Shown piece after piece: positions 33,660 through 46,435 of a DNA stretch of 64,000 bases; within the stretch, counting starts at the first letter, position 1; each line of letters opens with the position of its first letter. Under the pieces are notes generated by a model. It saw only the letters and a list, made by a program, of their open reading frames with translations, made no database searches and was not told where the DNA came from. Where the stretch lies: assembly GCF_958298935.1 (NCBI RefSeq), contig NC_084924.1:24215819-24279818 (forward strand). Reading direction: 5' to 3'. The stretch comes from Phragmites australis (taxonomy: Eukaryota > Streptophyta > Magnoliopsida > Poales > Poaceae). Both the position numbers and the translations under genes were made by a program.

Positions 33660-36600
33660 TTACGAGGTGAGGACTTCTTTGTAGACAATATTCTTCATTA
33701 GTGTGCAAGCTGAATCTACGCTTGCATCATTTCTCGATACAACAAGTATTTTTATATTGCTCCTAGCAGTTGCTCGCGACAGGGCGACATAGAGTTGACC
33801 ATGGGAGAAAACTGGATTAGGTAGATAGATTCCAACATATGGGATCATTTGTCCTTGTGCTTTGTTGATGGTCATTGCGAAGCTCACTGTGATAGGAAAT
33901 TAATTCCTCTTAAACTTAAAGTGGCACATTTCGTCATCAGATGGGCATAAAGGTATCCTTGGTAGGAATACTCTTTTTCCAGCATGTTGGCCTAGCACAA
34001 TTTTTGCATCGACAGTGTTCCTTTGAAATGCTCGGACTATCAACCTTGTCCCATTACACAAACCATTAGCTGGATCTAGATTTCTGAGTAAAATCACAGG
34101 GCAATTGACCTTTAGCTTGAGGATGTGCGGTGGTAATCCATTTGGGGTTAGAGAATTCAAGAATTCTGGAGGATAATAGTTGTTAGGATCATCAACTGCA
34201 AAATCATAGCTGTGATAGACCATCTTGTCACCACGAAATAGTTCGATAAGCCTCATGTTTATGTCATCGACGTTCTCATTCCTTGTTGACAAAATAGCGC
34301 GAGATGTGATGTAGTCTAAATTGGATAGGTGTGTTGCTAGCATAGAAAACACTATCAATAAGATTATCAATGTCAGATTCTGCACCAGTGTAAGGCACAC
34401 ATATCTTGTCGGGTATCTTTACATAGTCATCTTTCACAGTTTCTTTAGTGCCATTCCTGATACGTAGTAGGTAGTTAGAAAACCATGGATCTGATTGAGC
34501 CCTCATATTACGAACAAGCCTCAGCTTTTGCATGTTTTCCCATAGGTAAGATTTGCGTAATGTTGCATTTATTATTTGTGCTCTTGTCCCCTTTCGCACA
34601 ACTGGAAGGACCTGCCTGAAGTCACCTCCAAAAACTATCGTCTTTCCTCCAAATGGTAGATCAGGCTTTTCCATGATGTCTCTCAGGCTCTTATCAAGTG
34701 CCTCAATTGCTTGCCTTTTTGTCATAGAGACCTCATCCCATAATATAAGTGAACCCATTCGAAGAAGTTTCGCGATCTCACTCTGCTTCGTAAAGTTACA
34801 CACTCCTCCTTCTTGTATGCTCAGTGATATCTTAAATCTTGAGTGTGCAGTCCTACCACCAGGCAGGATAGAGGCAGCAACACCAGATGTTGCGGTAGCA
34901 ACAGCTATCTTTCCCTCACTACGGACCTTCGCTAGCAAAGCTTTGTATAGGAATGTCTTTCCGGTCCCTCCAGGACCATCAACAAAGAATGCAGTTCCAT
35001 TACCGTTGTCAACATATGATAATATTTTGTCATAAGCGTACCGTTGTTCAAGATTGAGAGATGACACGATCGAGGCAAATTCATGGTCTACCTCTATAGA
35101 TCTCTCTTCGAATATTTCCCTTACCTCTCCAGACATGGTGTCATGCTCCTCTTCGATCTCAGGAAGAGGGAATGATGATATGTCCTTACCCATTGACTGT
35201 AGCATATTTCTAATATCCAACAGAACCATTTGTTCAACACATGTGAGTTCATTTGGTCTCGACATTGCCTCTAGGTGCTTGTTCCATATCCCACGGACAT
35301 CGTTGGGTTCGCAGAAAACCAATATTGTGGCAAACAGCCTTCGGAGAGTTGATGGCATATGGAATATTTCAGCCTCTGTTAGGCAATCATCGATGTTATT
35401 GTCTGACTCAATAAGACCTCTTTTCTCGGCAGCTTCTCGGAAGGTAGGGTAGACAACACCATCAAATGTCCTTAGATTTTCATATGAAGTAGCACCTACC
35501 ACGTGGTTTAGTAGCACCCTTAGATAGTATCTTTCTCCCTCTGCAGGATGCGCTGAGATGATCCTCCCAACCTGTGTGCGTTGTTTTCTCTTTTTTCCAT
35601 ATCTTAAATGTAGGGTTCCAAACTGCATATTCTGGGAATTTCCTATATAGTATGCTTTGTGCCCACGGGAACTCATGGTTCGCCTTAAAATACCCAGTTA
35701 ATATGGTCTCAGAGGCACCTTGTTGGTCCAAAACCTGATGTACATCCGCGTTATCCCTGTAGGACACGAGATGCATGCCAGGGAGATGAAGTTGCAGCTG
35801 GAGCAGTGGGGGGAGATCCCACTAAGATCGAAGGTAAAGATTCTCCACAATGCCTCCTGTGGGGCTACCCATCTAGCTTCCCTGTAATCATTGATCTCAT
35901 TAATCTCATGATTGCCATCGGCATCATTGATAGAAACAGATGCCCTGTCATGACCCTTGTAGATGTATTTGTAAAGGTACTTGATAGCCTTAATGCTTGA
36001 GCAAACCTCAGCGTTGATGTGGCAGTCATACCTCCTTAGTAGCTTAGGATTATATGGCACAACCCATCTGTTGTCCAAGATATGCCCTCTTACATGTACC
36101 TTCTGCCCATCATCCCGTCTTCTGTAGATGGGGTAAGAGTCCTTGCCTTGGAGAGTTGTGTCAGTAAACTAGCGTGGATAATAGCTCTTGCATGTGCGAT
36201 TTTCATTCTTCATGCATACATTACCGGGATTTAACGAACCACAGGGGCCATGCATCCTGTGTCTGACAACCATTTCATGAAGCTCATGATACCTTTCCTT
36301 GGTTGGAAGCTCTGCGGAAATGACAATGTTGTACTGTTCTGGACATGTAAGCTTATAGCCAGACTTCATGATAAGGAGGAAGTGTACATGCGGTAGACCC
36401 CTTTTCTGGAACTCGATGACATGGACATGCGCTGCAACGACACCAAGGATGTGATTATGGAAGAGCTGAAACTTGAGATCATCTAATTTGGTTCTAAATA
36501 CTCGCACAACAAGATTAGGATAGTCTTGTGGTGTTTGGCTAGGTTCAAGCTCCCTAAGTATTTCTTTCCAGTTAGGGTTGCAAGTCATGGTGAGGAAGAT

Positions 36601-38160
36601 GTCTGGTTTACCGTACTTCTGCACCAAGGCCATAGCATCCATGTATCGTCGTCTCATATCCCTCAGGCCACCAATAAATGACGCTAGAAGGACCCATCTT
36701 TTGCCCATTGCACTTGCTCGATTCTCCACTACATATACACTATCCACTAAGCCCTGGTAAAGATCTGCACATATTCTTGATTGGTTGTGCACAATATAGT
36801 TCAGACGCGATGTTTCAAGCTTTACAACGTGCTATTAGTGTCTATCAAGAAAAGAGTAGACATGATCAGTTAATTAGTAGAAGATTGATAAGTACCATGA
36901 GAAAATGGATGTGATGCAACTATATTATCACTTAACTAACCTAGGTTGTCGGGATTTACGAACTGAGACCTTTGTATCTGTCTAATGTCAACTCCTTGTT
37001 TTGGTATCTCTGGATGCCAACCGAGCTCCCCGCTTGGGAAAAGTAGAGGATATGACAACGGGTCATAGCACCCATGATGAGGTCTGATTGAATAATATGT
37101 GTCATTATTAGCAAAGTAAGTTATTCTGCGATCAAAATGTTTGTGCAACTCAATCCCCTCGACCCACAAAGCAGCGACCTCGGATGTTAATGGCATGTTA
37201 TATACTCTCTGGTCCAGTTTGTGTTCAATGTTTAGCACAATACAATATTCGTCCATGTCTTCAACTTGTCCTAGGCTCCTGAATGTTTCAGAGCAGGGGT
37301 TGTCTCTTAGGATGCCCACCAAACTTCTAATGACACTCCTATCTCTTGCTCTATATGCTTCATCTCGGGCATGTCGAAAACGATCTGATAAGGAAGGATC
37401 ATCATCATATAAGTATAGTTGCAAATGGCTTGGGCAATCATCTCGTTGTCCGAATGAGTGTATATTGTGGTACATTTGTCCATGAGCTTCAAATGTGTAC
37501 ACTCCATCTCTTGCATTTGCGAGTTCCTTGTCATAATCACAATAGAGTGTGGTGAATGAGAAATGACCATTGAAAAATCTAATACTGTCCCGAAAATGTT
37601 GTGATTCAGGATCCCCACTCATGTACAACAATCTAAGCTCTTCAGGTAGTTCTGGCATCTCTAGTTTGACTTTCCCATCCTTGCAATAAAATCCTAATGA
37701 CTCATATTCAAACCTCCTCGCACCACAATATTGACAGTCTGGCTAAGGTTTCAACATATGAGTGCTATCTGGTAGGTTCTGATAGATAACTTCTGTTGTA
37801 TCAATATTGTTGGAGCCAACCACAGAGCCATTTGTTGCATCGGTAATATTTGTGGCCACGACACAATTTGCACGGGGACTGCTTTGTCTTGCCATGTTTC
37901 GTTGGTTCTGCTTATCTCGCCTTGCTTGCCTCTGCTCAGGTGTCATATTTGCATAACATTGCCTAGCACAAGCCCGTCTGCTTGCAACTTGCTTGGGAGT
38001 TATGCTTGCACGGCGTGCTCTATCACGTTGTTGCCTTGCTTCTACACGGTGTTTGTTTGGACTGACTGTGTTTGTCGTTGCTGCTCCAGTGTAGCAATGG
38101 CTGGAGTTGCCATGAAATCAAGGTTATGTTTCCCGCAGATTCAAAGGTATGCAATGTTTA
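33660..38160 (-). pseudogene. Helitron Rep-helicase (PIF1-like)
   Basis: The protein starts near 38160 with Arg-rich MTPEQRQARRDKQNQRNM (37946), then a Cys-rich finger (CQYCGARRFEYES) after a stop at 37744, and the Helitron N-domain to 36936. An intron-like gap (36935-36824) follows. The Rep domain has RGLPHVHFLL (HUH motif, 36410-36380) and KYLYKYIYKGHD with the catalytic Tyr pair (35985-35950). The PIF1 helicase carries VDGPGGTGKTFLY (Walker A, 34990) and LILWDEVSM (Walker B, 34760), ending [11 protein letters not shown] and [11 protein letters not shown] (33890-33770). Damage: stops near 36168 and 33899, shifts near 35790, 35590 and 34390. Confidence 0.88.
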
Positions 38161-39148
38161 GTTAATCAAATTACATGAGATGTTATTTAAGCTTGTAGAA
38201 TTACTACAATTCATACATAAGCTTGTACCATTAGAGCCTTCGCCTTGTAATAGCCCCTCCGATGTGAGGGTACTTTGTGTAGGAATAAAAAATTAGGATG
38301 GTAGTTGATGCGTCCCATCTTCATCATTTGATGAACTATCACATGAAGCATAGGATGGTTCTTGAATAGAAATTCCAGAAGAGCCATGTGTCATATAGTT
38401 GTTAGGAGACCTCTTTCTTGTGCGGTGTCCATCTATAACTATAAAAAGATTAAAATGAAAGTAGCACATATGTTTTTAGTATTAGTTTAACGTTGTAGCA
38501 TGGGCTATATAGCTAACATTATAATTAGTCGTGTTAAAATGCATACCTTGTTTTCCTATTCTTCTTGACTGGTTTCGGTCTTCCGACATTTTGGCAATTT
38601 GTTGGTAATGTGATATACCATAAAAGTAGGATTGTTGGTAATTTGTTGGTAATGTGAATTACCCTAAAGAACATAGCTCAAGAAATGATAGAATTGTGAA
38701 CCAAAGAGCATCTGCTTACATTGACTACTGTCATGCTTCATATAAACGACTGAAATCTTTAATTTTGTGCAGATCTTAAATTTGCACTTGTTTCAAAATA
38801 TCATCAAGCCATTAGCAGGGTCCTCTTGTTACAAAATGTATGCCTTTTTAAATATATGTTGCCACATGATAATTTTATAGCAATCACAACATACTTTGGA
38901 CCATCTCAAAGCACTTTTTAATTACAGTCCCAAATTCACATCCATTCAAAAGTAGTCTAGAAATAAGATATATTACAGACATAAAAACAGCATAATGACA
39001 AGACATCATTACAAACGTTTAGAATATATTATATACATAAAAACATCATAATAAGAAAGGTAGCTGCCAGTATCCATTGGCGATTACTTAAACAACACAA
39101 ACATCACAATGAAACAAAAAACTTGATAACCGATAGACACATTAACAT
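38161..39148 (-). other. intergenic region between RepHel and RPA-like gene
   Basis: AT-rich sequence upstream of the Rep-helicase, with no long frame. It probably contains the Rep promoter and 5' leader. A small repeat (TTTGTTGGTAATTTGTTGGT-like text, 38598-38655) is the only visible structure. Confidence 0.35.
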
Positions 39149-39419
39149 GTGCGAATAATGTCTGGCTATAGTAGTCTTCTAAGAACTATTAGTACTTGTA
39201 GCCATCACACTCAAACCACGGTTGCTAGGTACGCCCATTCAAGAAATCTGTTAACGAATCGGAGATCCATATATCTTGTGATCACCGATCCTCGCACGCC
39301 TGCATGTCCGAATAGGATTTTTCAATTAATATTTGACGAAACTGTATATATTTCTTAATTTCTTAGTGAGAATATTTGTGCATGTAGTGACTTTTCTTGA
39401 TGGTGTTAGAAATACTCAC

Positions 39420-40668
39420 TCTGCAGTGCACGTGTTGCGCGATGACTTGGGTTGAATTTAAATGTTGTATGCTCTGAAGTCTCCAAGCACCCTATTTTGA
39501 AAATTTGTTGTTATTGTAGTATCTAAACAAGTATAATGTTTAATTATTCCTTGGTTATTAAGAAACCAATTGCTGTGTCTCCTGTTATTTTGAAGCATAG
39601 TTAACAAGACTATGTCATTGTTAGCATTAGCCAATGACCAGCTACGCGTGTGTCGGGTCAAATGGTGGGACCAAACCCCAACAACAATCAGGTTGCACCT
39701 TTAAACATAGAAAACTTATAGTTATTTTTCTGCATAATGAGTTATAGCATTTTTTATCTTGATGCACCTTTTTGTACTAATAAAAACTACTAACATAACT
39801 CAAAGGTACTTTGTGTCCATGAGTGTGACCTCTCTGTAGAGGCTACAACCAATATACTCAATTGGCGCCCAATGCACAACTACTCCAGCTATGTCCGCAC
39901 CATTATTCTTGGTCAATTTTTTTGTATAAATTCAATTTTTCTTTGCTTTTTTATAGGTCTAAAATGGAAAGCTTGAAACTTACCTACAAAAGTCTTATTA
40001 GGACGGCGATACACTTCAGGGAATGACATAAGGTGCTTTGGGTAGAGTGGAAACTGAATAGGCATGGTAGACGGCTCAACCCTAGTGCGATTGTTCAAGA
40101 CACACTCATACCGATGTCCAATATTTCGAAATTGCACCGCCTCCTCCCAGTTAGGATCGAATCTCACTTCATATAGGGTATAAACATATCCTTCAGCGAG
40201 TAAGCATTGAATCTTTCAACGTTGTTGTTCAATGCAATTGCTTCTATTTTAGACCCCTTTAAAATTTAACAACAACCAATGTTATGTAGTGATGAAATTT
40301 TATTATAACACGATTGTTATTCTCTACCAATCAATTAATACAAGCGACTTACACAGGTATCTAGGATAAAGTGTTGGCTATCACGATGACGAGGCTGGAC
40401 CGGGAACTTGACATCTATCATAACAATGACACTCCATGATGTCTCCAAGTCCAAAATTTCAATGTCATCGAATAATTTGAATCTGTATCATAAAAATATA
40501 TTTTATCGAATAATTTGAATCTGTACCATAAAAATATATTTTAGCTTTATTTCTTAACAAATCATTTTAGTTTAATTTTGACAGGTTAATTTGAACTCAC
40601 CTAGAAATCACTGGACGATGGGAAAAGTCAGCGTAAGTTCTCTTTCGGGTAACATTTTTTGGCGCCAT
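39420..40668 (-). pseudogene. RPA1-like OB-fold protein carried by the Helitron
   Basis: Several minus-strand exon-like blocks resemble the large subunit of replication protein A. The start is MAPKNVTRKRTYADF (40668). FKLFDDIEILDLETSWSVIV (40487-40430) and IEAIALNNNVERFNAYSLAE (40250-40190) match an OB fold, continuing VYTLYEVRFDPNWEE to 39930. Then come DIAGVVVHWAPIEYIGCS (39895-39840) and LQNNRRHSNWFLNNQG (39595-39540). Blocks are separated by intron-sized gaps. RPA-like genes are known passengers of plant Helitrons, thought to bind single-stranded DNA. Splice sites were not verified and some blocks are shifted. Confidence 0.6.
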
Positions 40669-42549
40669 TGAGCTAGCAGCACAAATTGATGTTTCAGGAA
40701 AGTGAACAATTGTTAAAATATATGATTGGTTGGAAGCAAAGTCCCGACGTCTCTTAAAAAACCAACTGACACACATTGTACATATGTTTTCCAATTTTTA
40801 TTGCCTATCTTCTGTCTGTTTTAGTATAGCAAAATTGATTGAACTGCTCATATAAAAAAGTTGGTGATTGTTTTAGTATAGAAAAATTGATTGAACTGCT
40901 CATATAGAAAAGTTGCAAGTACTTCGCAATCACTCTGTTTAAGTTAGTTAATTTTAAAATTCTTTCCTGATGTGGATACTATCTCCAAAGTTTAATTTAT
41001 AATTAGTACTATTTCCAAAGAATATGTATTTGAACTCAGAAAATAGATTTGAACTCAGAAAATAGCTACACGAAGTATTTGAAGCTTCTCCCATTTTTAT
41101 GTAGCACTGCTGGACTAATCTAATATGCCTCTTAAGCATCTTGGATTAAACCCCATTTGCACTTCACAGGATGGTCTTCTGTTTGGCCCACTATCTGGAC
41201 GCGAGGTGCAAGAGGCTAAGAGTTGACAGGCTCGAGTTTGAGGCAAGTCAGGCAGAAGTAACCAACGTGCTGCTTTGCACACTTGCAGTCTAATAAAATG
41301 ACTGCTGGGCATTCAATGGCACCTTTGATTTGGGAAGAGAGAAGAAAACACTACAAGTCTAGCTCTGAACTCAGAAAATACAAAATATTAGAAGCGTCTC
41401 CCATGGCTTTCTTCTTTTAAATTTTTATTAAGATAGCATGAAAGAAAAGAAAAGGTATCCATATAAAAAAATCTTCAGTGCTTCGTTTAAATCTGTATTA
41501 TCATAAAAATATGTATTTGCACCTATTGGAACCATATCTTTAGAACATTGTTACCACATCCTTTTTGATAATGGGTCTTGTACTGTAGTTCTACCTTCAT
41601 GCTCATATTCTAAGATCTTAATTGATATCAGGATCATTGTATCATGATTAATTCATATTGGGTTTCTTTTAAACGTTCCCTTGTGAAAAGTATTTGTTAG
41701 ACACGCTTACTGTATAGCAATTCCAAGCATAACAAGGAAGAATAGCAAGGATGTTAACCCAAATATAAGCAATTCTAAAACATGTTAACCCAATTCTAAC
41801 CATGGCAAGGATGAAGAACAAGACATGTAACAGCATAGCATCCTCTTTTTGAAGCTAACTAAGATAGGCAACAATTCACACCATTCTGCTTTGAGATTAC
41901 TAATGATATATAATCAGCTAAATGTAAAGAATGTGACTTACCTTTTGAGCTCAATGGTTCATGTAATGTCCCACTCTACTTGCTACAAATTCTTTCTTCT
42001 TCTTTCCTCAATTCTGCAAAAAAGAAATGCATTCTCATAATCTCGGCATCCTCATGGGCATCTTAGCTAAAACTGGTTGCAATGTTTGTACATGCATCTT
42101 AGCTAAAATAGGCTGCAAGCTGTTTACATCTAAAAATCAGTTTTTCAAAATTCAAATATAGCATAACTAAGAGAACTTCCACCTGGCATTCAGTATGATG
42201 CACCAATACACACCTTCGGTTGATTTCAAATTCTAACCATGCCTTTTGACAATGTGCTCACCTTTACTGAAAGACACTTATGCTAAGTTGCTATTCCAGG
42301 TGGTTGCATTTTGATATATCGGGCCACCTACTGTTGTTATTCAGCTTTATATTAAAATAGCGCTACAAGTTCCTTTATTTTGATGTTGTGGTGTTGTTTT
42401 GGATTTCACATGAGATTATTACACTTGCAACTCGGTTTTCACAGCCTTACTAAGTAACCAGCAGGCCTTACTAAGTTACCAGCAGTCAAGTTGAATTTAC
42501 ACTCTATTGTCCCAATCAAAAAGAAAAGAAATAAAGGAATGGTTCCTTT

Positions 42550-42795
42550 ATTTCACCCATGTTTTGCAACGGATTCTAAATATGACACCCCTACATCATA
42601 ATGGTTCCTAAATCTTGCACACAATATTGTTTTACTTTCTACACACAAAAGACAAAACATGATGCTACAAATATAGTCTATACCCGTGTGTTGCAACAAA
42701 TCCTAAATATATCACCCCTACATTGCAATGCTTCCTAAATCTTGCACACAATATTGTTTTACTTCCTATAAAGAAAACAAAACATGATACCTCTT
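42550..42795. repeat. 127-bp tandem duplication
   Basis: The text TTGCAAC, then CTAAATATGACACCCCTACA, then CTTGCACACAATATTGTTTT at 42564-42635 recurs at 42691-42762, an offset of 127 bp, with a few substitutions. The second copy is preceded by ACCCGTGTGTTGCAAC, which recalls Helitron 3' hairpin sequences. Confidence 0.7.
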
Positions 42796-43550
42796 TTTTA
42801 TGGTGAGTTCTAAATAAATTACTGTAGCAAACCTCATTTAATCTAATAAATTGCAGTCAGGTGATATAATTTAAATTAGAAACCATACGACTGCAACAAT
42901 AAACAACTCATTTAATCTAATAAATTACTACAGCAAAACTAACCATTGCAGCTTCACTAAAATATTTCAAGAAGATATAAAACCTAATTAAGTTACACAA
43001 AAACCATAGTGGTCTAGAAAGAAAAATTAACCATTGCATCTTCATTAAAACATTTCAAGAAGATATATGACCTAAATTTATTTACACAAAAACCATGGTA
43101 ATTTAGAAAGGAAAATTACAATAGAACCAGTCTAGAAGAGAACTGATTAGAGATTCAAAGTTAACTTTCAAACAAAAATCATGGTATCAATGATAGTCTA
43201 GAAGAGAAAGTTACTTAGTGGTTTCTAGCAGTAAACAAACATTTCATTCATGAACCAAGCTAAATCCGCCCCTGGTCTGAAGTAGCTGCGGTTCAGTTTT
43301 CACTAAATGGAGAACCTGCTGGACAATGACTCTTAGCCCTGAAGAATGGTGACCATGCTAATCACTATTGGCAACTTCAAATCTGAAGCCAAACTACCTG
43401 CTTATGAAGCTACAAATGTAGTCTATACAAGCACAACAGAATCAATACCTGTGTATTGTAATTTTCAAACCATTGCGATGTATTGTACCCTGCTTCAATG
43501 GTTCTTAACTGGAGTCTTTTTCCTTCTCTCTTTTCTTTTTCCTGCGCAGC

Positions 43551-43992
43551 ACCACTAAAGGAGTAGAGATTATTTGAGACAAGATATGATACAGAAAATC
43601 TCAGCGCATTTGCGTAGTTGTGAGGTGGGTGGTTACTTGGTAATCAGTTTTGCTGGCTACAACCATTAACATACCGACTAAGACAGGGATGTTTTTTATT
43701 TCTGCTGGGATTGTCTAAGTTGTTATATTTAACAAGTGATTAAGGCCCAAATTTCACATTTTTAGGACAAGTAAACACACAGTTTCATGATACTGGTTTA
43801 AAGGAGTTGAGATTATTTGAGACAAGATATGATACGGAAAATCTCAGCGCATTTGGATGAGCTAGTTAGAATTTAAATGAAACTACAATTCAAAGGAGTA
43901 GAGATTATTTGAGACAAGATATGATACAGAAAATCTCAGCGCATTTTGATAAGCTAGTTAGAATTTTAATGAAACTACAATTCAGTCCCTCA
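43551..43992. repeat. three copies of a Helitron-end-like motif
   Basis: AAAGGAGTAGAGATTATTTG, then AGACAAGATATGATACAGAA and AATCTCAGCGCATTT, occurs at 43556, 43800 (with GTTGAGA) and 43893. The last two units form a 92-bp tandem that includes TAGTTAGAAT and GAAACTACAATTC. The first 18 bases match the proposed 5' terminus at 45389-45406. GAGATT...AATCTC makes a short inverted repeat inside each copy. Confidence 0.75.
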
Positions 43993-45383
43993 TAGGTTCA
44001 GTTAAACAAAAGTATTAGGTGCTGCTTAACATGGGGAAAAATACAAGATCTTCGTAGATGCAACAATATATGCTTTTGCTTTGTAATTATTTCAAGATTT
44101 TATTAGACATTTAAGCTATCCAGACTTTTGAAGGGGGACTTGCATGTAAAATGAACATCGACATCAATTAATTGCTCACATTCTTATTCGGATTTATGTA
44201 TACGCTTAAACTACGATAATGAAATTTGAATCTGGAAAAGAAATGCAATGCCTCGTTGTGTTGTCTTTAACTATGAAACCAATCGGTTCTATTATGAATG
44301 CTGGCTCCTAATAATTTCAATGCTTTCAATATTATTACCACTACATTTGCCATATGCCATATATGTTTATTACTTTATATACTTCGTGGCTTCTAGATAA
44401 TTTCTTCTTGTAATTTTTATCTAAACAGGAGTCTCAGACCGTAGATCCTTTTTGTCGACTGTGTCAGATAGCGTATAGCAGTACCAATTACTCCCATCTC
44501 ATGAATGAAAATATGAAATTAAACCATAGAAAGTATGAAGTGCTAACCAATGGTAAAGTTCATGCAACAAAAATCAAATTGAAGCATCAGCACTCGATAG
44601 TATTGTATTCCATCAATGCTCTAGCTACAAAAGTTCTCGATATTTACATGCCAAATACAGAAGGAGGAAAATGAAGGAGGAAGCAATCGTACCAATCACA
44701 GAGATTTGTGGAAGAAATTGTTTGCTACCCTTCTCCCCTCCTCCTCCTCAGTGACTCTTTTCTACTCCCCGGCGGCCTACCCTCCATGGCCAGTAGCAGA
44801 GTGGAAACAGGTGTAAGAGTGGAAACAGGTATAGCAGAATGGAAGGAGCGAGCAAACCTTTTTGTACTGCATATGTTTTAGCGGTTGCCACGAAGACGAG
44901 TAGTTGCTGCAGGAGCTGGAGACGTGTTGTGTGCATGGTGGTTATTGACCATACCACCATCTCCTTGCTTTGGACCGTCCCGCCGTCGAGCACCACCAAC
45001 GAAAACCGGCATTGTGAGGGGGATAAGGAGGGCCGGGATTGACATTGCGGCAGCCAAATCGTGGCGGCTCTGGCAGCGGCCATGGAGTGGGAGAGCGCAT
45101 TGGCCATGGCGCGCAGAAGATGTAGGTGGCGTGCGTGTTAGCTGCAACCAGAAGGTGACGCGAAAGGGGACGCGGGGCGATTCCGGCGCGTCCGTGGGAT
45201 GGCTAGCGGCCAGGTGCGGTGCGAGGAGATCGATAGCTCGTGCGTGATAGGGCTGGCGGATGGCTGTTGTGGCTCGGGGGTCTCGAGGAATGTAGTTTTG
45301 GTGTGAAGGTTGGGCCCGACGTCCTTTTAGGTTTTGGTTGGGCCCAACGGATTCTTCTCAGGACAACGCACAACGAAAGTGCT

Positions 45384-45401
45384 GGTTTAAAGGAGTAGAG
45401 A
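45384..45401 (-). other. proposed Helitron 5' terminus
   Basis: The minus strand begins TCTCTACTCCTTTAAACC, a TC start of the type common in plant Helitrons, and the following plus-strand base is T. It is chosen as the outermost copy of the motif. Confidence 0.5.
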
Positions 45402-46435
45402 TTATTGAATTTAAATGTCATACATCTTTAGCTTGATGTTGCTAACTACTATAACATGGTAACTTGTGCCATCCCCCAAGTGAGCAAGATCAAAGTCACC
45501 TTCAGAATATGAAGAGAACCACTCCTCAGATGTTCCTTGATAGGAACTTGCAGAATCTATGAGCTACGCTTCACCACAACACTTTTCACTCGATAGTACA
45601 AGAAAAGATCATCATCACACTCCGAGTCATCTTTCTTGAAAACTACAACATTTGCCACATCCTTCTTTAGTTCCAGACAATCTCTCTTCACATATCCACA
45701 ATCCTTATATTTATGGCAATGCTGCCCCTTCTTTTCTTTTTCTTGTCAGTCTTTCTGCCTCGATCGCTCCTAACCAGCAAAGCATCTTCAAACAAACGCT
45801 CACCAACATTGTTCCTTCTCCTTTGTTGATAAGCAAACAACACCATAAGAATATCATCCATTTTGACCGTCTCTTTGACATAAGTCAAAGTAGTGACCAA
45901 GTGCTCATAAGACCTTGGCAAGAAAAAAAAATAATCGTCTTGTCTTCATCATCAATTTTCACCTCCACCTTCACAAGGTTTGCTACAACTTGATTGAAGA
46001 CATTTATGTGCTTAACAAGATCCGATCTCTACTGCATCTTCAACTCATATAGTTTCTTCTTCAGATATAGCTTCCGAGTCAATGTCTTGGATATGAATTG
46101 ATCTACCAATTTATCCAAAATCGATGATTTATCCATGACATGATACAGAATTTGATCGGAGAGATACAACCTGATTGTCGCTACCACCTACGATTGTATC
46201 TCCACCCACTTGTTATTATATACCGTGACTGGCTTCATTACCTGCAGAGCCTTCACGATACCTTGTTGTGCCAACTGGTCCTTAACCCTCGTCTGCCAAA
46301 GCCCAAAGTTACCCATCTCGTAAAATTTCATCACCTCAAATTTGTATGCCATCAACACCATCTACCTACTACCACAGACTGCCAAATCCATTCACTTACG
46401 CGTACCTCACATGTTTTGAATGCACCACTGCGTAC
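45402..46435 (-). pseudogene. second copia gag-protease relic
   Basis: On the minus strand, Gag runs from about 46350 (KFEVMKFYEMGNFGLWQTR) through FFLLPRSYEHLVTTLTYVKE and MDDILMVLFAYQQRRRNN (45930-45830). The zinc knuckle at 45718-45677 (CHKYKDCGYVKRDC) has lost its second Cys and its His. The protease region follows (SSYSEGDFDLAHLGDGTS) and stops at about 45421. RT and integrase are missing. This Gag differs from that at 32305-33460, so it is a separate element. A gypsy LTR interrupts its 5' side at 46436. Confidence 0.7.

Larger units (their letters stand above)
40669..45382 (-). other. 5' non-coding part of the Helitron
   Basis: About 4.7 kb of mostly AT-rich DNA without a recognisable domain. 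It holds a 127-bp tandem repeat (42550-42790), repeats of a terminal-like motif (43550-43990), and a GC-rich block at 44740-45340 with overlapping open frames on both strands (for example 44748-45107 minus and 44885-45247 plus). That block may be a captured first exon or a promoter-leader region; I do not recognise its product. Other insertions may be hidden here. Confidence 0.35.
33492..45401 (-). mobile_element. Helitron with Rep-helicase and RPA-like gene
   Basis: The minus strand encodes a Rep/helicase (33660-38160) and an RPA-like protein (39400-40670), the gene pair typical of autonomous plant Helitrons. The 3' end is CTAG at 33492-33495 preceded by an imperfect hairpin. The proposed 5' end is TCTCTACTCCTTTAAACC at 45401. 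Both ends are flanked as in an A-T insertion (A at 33491, T at 45402). The span is about 11.9 kb. The 5' end is less certain, because near-copies of the same terminal motif occur at 43569, 43812 and 43904. The genes carry stops and shifts, so this copy is inactive. Confidence 0.75.

Noticed and set aside
34553..35452. Plus-strand open frames of 132 and 160 residues
   Set aside because: They are antisense shadows of the Helitron PIF1 helicase, which carries clear Walker motifs on the minus strand.
33492..45401. A host DNA-repair or replication locus (PIF1 helicase plus RPA)
   Set aside because: The helicase is fused to a Rep HUH domain and the locus has Helitron ends, so both genes belong to the transposon.
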